Shown: positions 15,301 through 21,300 of the stretch, piece by piece
Layout: every line of letters begins with the position of its first letter
Numbering within the stretch: the stretch's first letter is position 1
Assembly: GCF_016097555.1 (NCBI RefSeq)
Contig: NC_054708.1
Span: 4,392,796-4,456,795, forward strand
Reading direction: 5' to 3'
Source: Gigantopelta aegis
Taxonomy: Eukaryota; Mollusca; Gastropoda; Neomphalida; Peltospiridae
DNA length: 64,000 nt
Translations under genes and position numbers: made by a program
Notes under the pieces: model-generated
Databases searched by the model: none
What the model saw: only the letters and a program-made list of their open reading frames with translations
What the model was told of the DNA's origin: nothing

Positions 15301-18300
15301 AACTGCATCATCAAACTGCTGTCGAGACGCAGTTTCTGCTGGTTTTGGCGGAAAAACAGGGGGGGGGGGGGGGGATGGGAGCCGCACCCGACGGTCCTGT
15401 CTGCAAAAGCAATGCATGATCCCAACTGAGACAAAGCTTAAAAAAATTCCACAAAACTCCGAAACAACATTTCCTGAAAGCCTAACGATCGTTCCTGCGC
15501 CAAGTATGGAACGGTCAGACTTTGCGGCCACAGAGTACCCCCAGCCGAGGGGTATCTGCGCGAACCTCGTCCTCTATCGAGTAAAGTCAAAGAGGTAGGG
15601 ACCAAAGACGGTGCAAACTGTGAGGAGATGTCCATTGCTACCGAAGTCACCGGACCCTTGGGGTAAACATATGCAAACGGAGGACCCAAACGGGATGAGT
15701 CCTCCACCCAATGGTAAACATCGGTTGGGATGCCATCAGAGATGGATCCCGGCATCGGAACAACTGGCTCAGTTCGAAGCAAACTGGCACAACTCTCCTC
15801 GGGCCTTGAGAATGCTGAGGTGCCGAAGTGACTGTCAGCAATCGGAAGGCAAAGTCAGGGCCACCTGCTCTGCGGACGAAGCAGTGGACCTATGCACAAC
15901 GGAGTGCATGTGCTCGGTAACCGATGAAGTTGTCAAAACCGGAGCCGCGACGACTCCACCCTGCCCCCCTTCTGTTTGTAAAGGTAACCGTAACGACGAT
16001 GGCGATGCCCGAGACGAAGCCACACAAACAGAAGAAGGCGCTGTCACTAACGAAGACGGCTCACTTACCACGGTCACAATAGGAGCCCCGAGGGGGGGGG
16101 GGGGACGCGCTCCCAAAGTATCGGTAATTGTTTTTTCGAAGTGTCTACAGACTTATGGGACCTACCCATTAAGTCCGACTTGCCGACTACTGCCGAAGCA
16201 GACGACAAGATTTTGCTGGTACCCGAAACCTGAGTCTGCGAACCGAACCGAACCCACTGGTTAGGAGACCACGTGGCGCAGATCTCACACTGACAGTCTT
16301 GAGAACAAGACCGACAGTCCGGATAAAACACGTGTGTGTCTTTACGCCATAAAGGAAATTGACAACCATCTCGCACACAAACTTTCCGTGCGCTAGCTGT
16401 CAACGAACTCGCGTCGGACATGGTAAATTCAAAACAGATGTACTAATTAAGATCCACCATTCTTAAGAACGCCCCTAATTAGAAGTTTAATTAGCATGGT
16501 TGAGTACATCAACGAAACTGATGCCAAAATATTCTTTAGGGTACACTGATAAAGGATCAGTGATTCTTAAGTGTCAACCCCTGTACCGAATCCACTTAAG
16601 AACGGGTCAAAGGTCAAAATCCACCCAATTTTAGGTTTAATTAGCATAATCGAGTACATCAACGAAACTAACGTTAACATTTTCTCTCTTGATATATTAA
16701 TTAAGATCCACCATTCGTGTCAACTCCTGTACTTAGTCCACTTAAGAATGCCCCATATTAGCGCTAATTATAAGATTAATTAGCATGATCGAGTACATCA
16801 GTGAAACTGATGCCAAAATATTCCTTAGGGTACCCCGACTAAAGATCAATGATTCTTAAATATCAACCCCTGTACTGAATTCACTTAAGGTCAAAGGTCA
16901 CAATTTGCCCAATATCAGGTTTATTAAGCATCCACGAGTACATCAAAACATTAATATGTTCTTTGTTGGTATGATAAACAAGACCCGTGATTCTTAATGT
17001 CAACTCCTGTAGTTAAAGGGAGGATCAACTCAAATATGAGCCTGATGTGTTGGAAAGATGCATACCCGAACGACCAACACATACTAACACTTTAAGAAAT
17101 GAAAAACACGTAATTTTAGAGTTAATAAAAAACCTGTGATTATTCCTGCTAACTGGGGCAGCCATTTTGTTTCGTTTTTGTGACGTCCGGTGGTATAGCT
17201 TGGGGCAAAGTAACGTCAGCAACAGCAAATTTACAACAAGGCGCTTCGCTTTCACCAACCTGACTTGTAAAACAACATAAATGACTTGATAGTATAATAA
17301 ACTATTTAACTAAATATATTTCAGTTTGCATCAATAGAACGAAATGAAGTTATAGTATTTTACTCTTTTAAAAAATCCAAAGAAAAAAATGCATATTATT
17401 AGGCCTATTGGTAGGGTACGTTCATGCAAAAATAACCACTCACGATACCCAAATGGTAATTTTCTTTTCTTTGGGACTACATAATTGGTCAGTTTTGTGA
17501 TTTTAGATGGGAAAGTCTACTTAATCAAGGGTTTTACAGAATTACTTACAGTAATAAAGCAGGACGGCTGATATTGTCCAGTACAATACCCTGTGATCTT
17601 AATAAAAGAGGCACGTCCTTTTAGTGTGTCTAGACAGTGTATGGGGACCGTCTAAATATACACCTGCCAATCCGGAACCACAGGTACAGGCCATGGAAAG
17701 AAAAGACCAATTAACCAAGAAAACACTCCGATTATTATTTCAGTATGTGGAATAATTTAGGTACAAAACATAAGACAGTTATTTCAACACTTTGACAAGG
17801 GTGGTTTATTTTGTATTGAAAAATAATATATACTTGGTGCTGGCTTACTGGGATGGATACTATTACAGAACATTGCGATGCATCTGCAAAAATCAGGTAT
17901 GTTTTGTTTCTTCAGTTCGAAGACTAATTCCTGACGTGACACGTTAGGTATTACGTAACCACCAGCTCGCCAGAGGGCATATTCACTAGGATGGTACAAA
18001 ATGGCTGCGCCCATTATATATAATAGCCGTCACATTTAAGCGTTTTATTAATTAACTATATGAAATACTTCTTGATATTAAGCAATAATGTGCATTATAT
18101 ATCGTTGACTATGCATAAAAAGGCCAAATGCCTTAATTGTCCCCTCCTTTCATTCACTTTCCCTTGCAAACAAATGATCCAGTGTAGTCACTACAGTCTT
18201 GTGTGAGTGTCATCAACTGCTTTTGCATGAAGGCATATCTTGGTATCCGCCTCCTCGTGGTTATTTCTAAGGTCATCGACCACATCGCACTTGAGAACTC

Positions 18301-21300
18301 CATCTACAACTTTGCCAGGAACTGTGGCAGTTGGATTTTGAATGATTTTGATTTCAAGGCATCACTAATGACCTTTGGTCTTCTTTGTTCAGGTCATGTT
18401 ATCAAAAACTCCCTGTTATCTGCTCAACATAAGCACAGGGAAGGCTGCCAATGACGAGATTCGGTAAAGTCTGCTAAGCGTTCCAGAAAATGGACAGTCA
18501 CGCCATCAAGAATGCCTACAGTCCTGCATTAGTGATCCCAACAGATTTGAAGAGAAGATAACAAAATCACAGCTAAAGACAGTTACAAATGATTGTGTAA
18601 AGAATCAAAGAGCTAAAGACCAAAGAATAGCTGAACTTAAGGGTACAAGAGATCTAATGGGTCACCTTGTGTTACTGGCAACCAAAAGGAATCTGAACTT
18701 GCCATTCATATTTGAATATCCACTCACATCTGTACCATTATCAACATGCAGCACAGATGAAACAATGGCAAAAATAGAGAAAAAAACACTCTCTTCCATT
18801 TATTGGAATCAAAGGTGAAAGACTGGAAAGACCACCCCGAATTCATACGTGCATGCATTGTAGACGACCAATTTCTCCTTCATACATTACCTCACTGTCT
18901 ACCGCCAACTTACGGAGGACTTGATAGAAGCATTATGATTCGAACAATGGCATTCTCTATCATTCAAGTTACCGTGTCTTTGACAATTACCCACAACCAT
19001 CTTTGAAAGATATGGAGCAGATAACAGTTTTTGATCATTCAAAACCCAAATGCCACAGTTCCTGGCAAGAGAATGGCAGGGCCAGCAATATGCACATATA
19101 ATTGGAAGCCGCCAGCTCTACCTTGATATTCCTGGGGAATGCTATCATTTCAAAGTTGTAGATGGAGTTCTCAAGTGCGATGTGGTCGATGACCGTAGAA
19201 ATAACCACGAGGAGGTGGATACCAAGATATGCATCAGTGTTCGAGATTAACGGTATCCCGATATCCCGGGGATACCAGAGTTTAATTTTGGATACCAGAC
19301 TTCAAGAATCCAGTATCCCACCGGGATACCATATAATACAAAATTCTCAGGTGGGATACCAGATTTTTAAATGTTAGTATCCAACTGGGATACTGCCCAA
19401 AATTTTTAATCTTGAACACTGTGCATTCATACAAAATCAGTTGATGACACTCACAAGACTAGGGTAAAAGAAGACATAGTCATCCGTGCGTCAGATACTG
19501 ACATAGCAGTCATCATGTTGTATCACTGCAGAAAGTTTGAGTCGCCACTGTGGATGGATGTTGGTACAGCTGTCAAAAATAACCACAGATATATCAATAT
19601 AACCGCTATTTACCAGATACTTGGCCCTCAGATATGTGCAGCATTACCAGGATTCCATGCATTCACCGGTAGTGACTACACTGGATCATTTGTTTGCAAG
19701 AGAAAGTTGAGACCATTTGCTAAGCTGGAAACAAATACAGAAGTACAAAAAGCATTTGAAGATATGGCGATTGAAGCAGTCATATCACACAAATACCCTG
19801 CAAACATTTACCGCTAGCATCTATGGAGCAAAGAATACAAGCAAGACAACACTCAATGCCTTTTGATACAAGATATTTGAAAAGGGTTATGGACCAAAGT
19901 TAATGACAAAGAATCCATTGGAGAAGCTGAAGGACATAAATCCAAGTGCCATTCCACCATGTTTGGCAGAGCTAAACATGCATATGAAACATGCATCCTT
20001 TGTTGGACAAATGTGGGTGAATGCTGATCTCACCGATATCCAACAACATCCAACTACATCAAATGGATGGGATTTTGACAACGGATATTATCAACCAATA
20101 TGGCATGAAGGAACACAACTGCCAAAAACCCTCATTCCAGATGAAAACGAGATTGATGATGATGACAGCATCGAAGACGAAGAATTGACAGTATCATCTG
20201 ATGATGAAGCAGTCCTTTCTGAGGATGAATATTAAGGAAGGTGAAAGTTGTTTAGCCAGGCAATGAAATGGAACCAGACTGGAACTCAAGTTCTGTTTTG
20301 ATCAATAACTTTATTTCTGTCTGGTGACTAATTAGAATAATGAACCTTCAGTTGAATTTTGATCACATTAATAACTTAGTTTAGATTTAGGGATGCACTT
20401 TTCGTTTTGATCTAGTCGTGGAGTTCAATTGCATTTAGTATAACCATGTACTCATATTCTTTATTCATGCTGTGGTTTTGGAGAAATCCCATTTTTAATT
20501 CATGTGTTTTGGCACGGAATCGAAAATATATTGTGTGGCTTGCAGCTTGGACAGAATTCTCCTAAATTTATTATTCAATTGAGTGGCCATTACATCACCC
20601 AGAACCATCACCTATGGATTGTGTGAACTACATGTAGCTTGTATCATATGTTTGGTATACCAGGCTTTTCACTGTTCAACTAATATAGTACACTCAGAAT
20701 TTCACTAGACACTGGCGAAAACAATGGATCAACGTATGTATAACTATTACAACAGTTACTCTTGTTCATGCAAAAAGTATTGCTGCTATAACACTCACAC
20801 TGAGTAAATGTAATCTTTCACTGTTCAAATGGGGAAATAGTCATATTATCATATTCATATAATAGTACAATAAAATAGAAAACTATTTAGTTACATTAAT
20901 AATACATTTTCATTTCACACTCATTGCATTTAAAGTGGACTAACTACAGGAGTTGACATTAAGAATCACGGGTCTTGTTTATCATACCAATAAAGAACAT
21001 TAATGTTTTGATGTACTCGTGAATGCTAATAAACCTGATATTGGGCAAACTGCGACCTTTGACCTGAAGTGAATTCAGTACAGGGGTTGATATTTAAGAA
21101 TCATTGATCCTTAGTCGGGGAACCCTAAGGAATATTTTGGCATCAGTTTCGTTGATGTACTCAGCCATGCTAATTAAATGTCTAATTAGTGTTAATTAGG
21201 GGCGTTCTTAAGTGGACTAAGTACAGGAGTTGACACTTAAGAATGGTGGATCTTAATTAGTATATCAACATAGAAAATTTTAACATTAGTTTCGATGATG

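Noticed and set aside
11007-16421. Separate host genes in the block of medium-sized open frames
   Set aside because: The minus-strand frames read in order as gag-like, reverse transcriptase, RNase H and tyrosine recombinase of one fossil element; the plus-strand frames are shadows.
10690-16437. LTR retrotransposon or Polinton
   Set aside because: No LTRs, no integrase, no DNA polymerase B; the recombinase is of the tyrosine type.
18203-18454. Small plus-strand gene at 18203..18454
   Set aside because: Most of it is the antisense of the inverted PIN-like gene copy.
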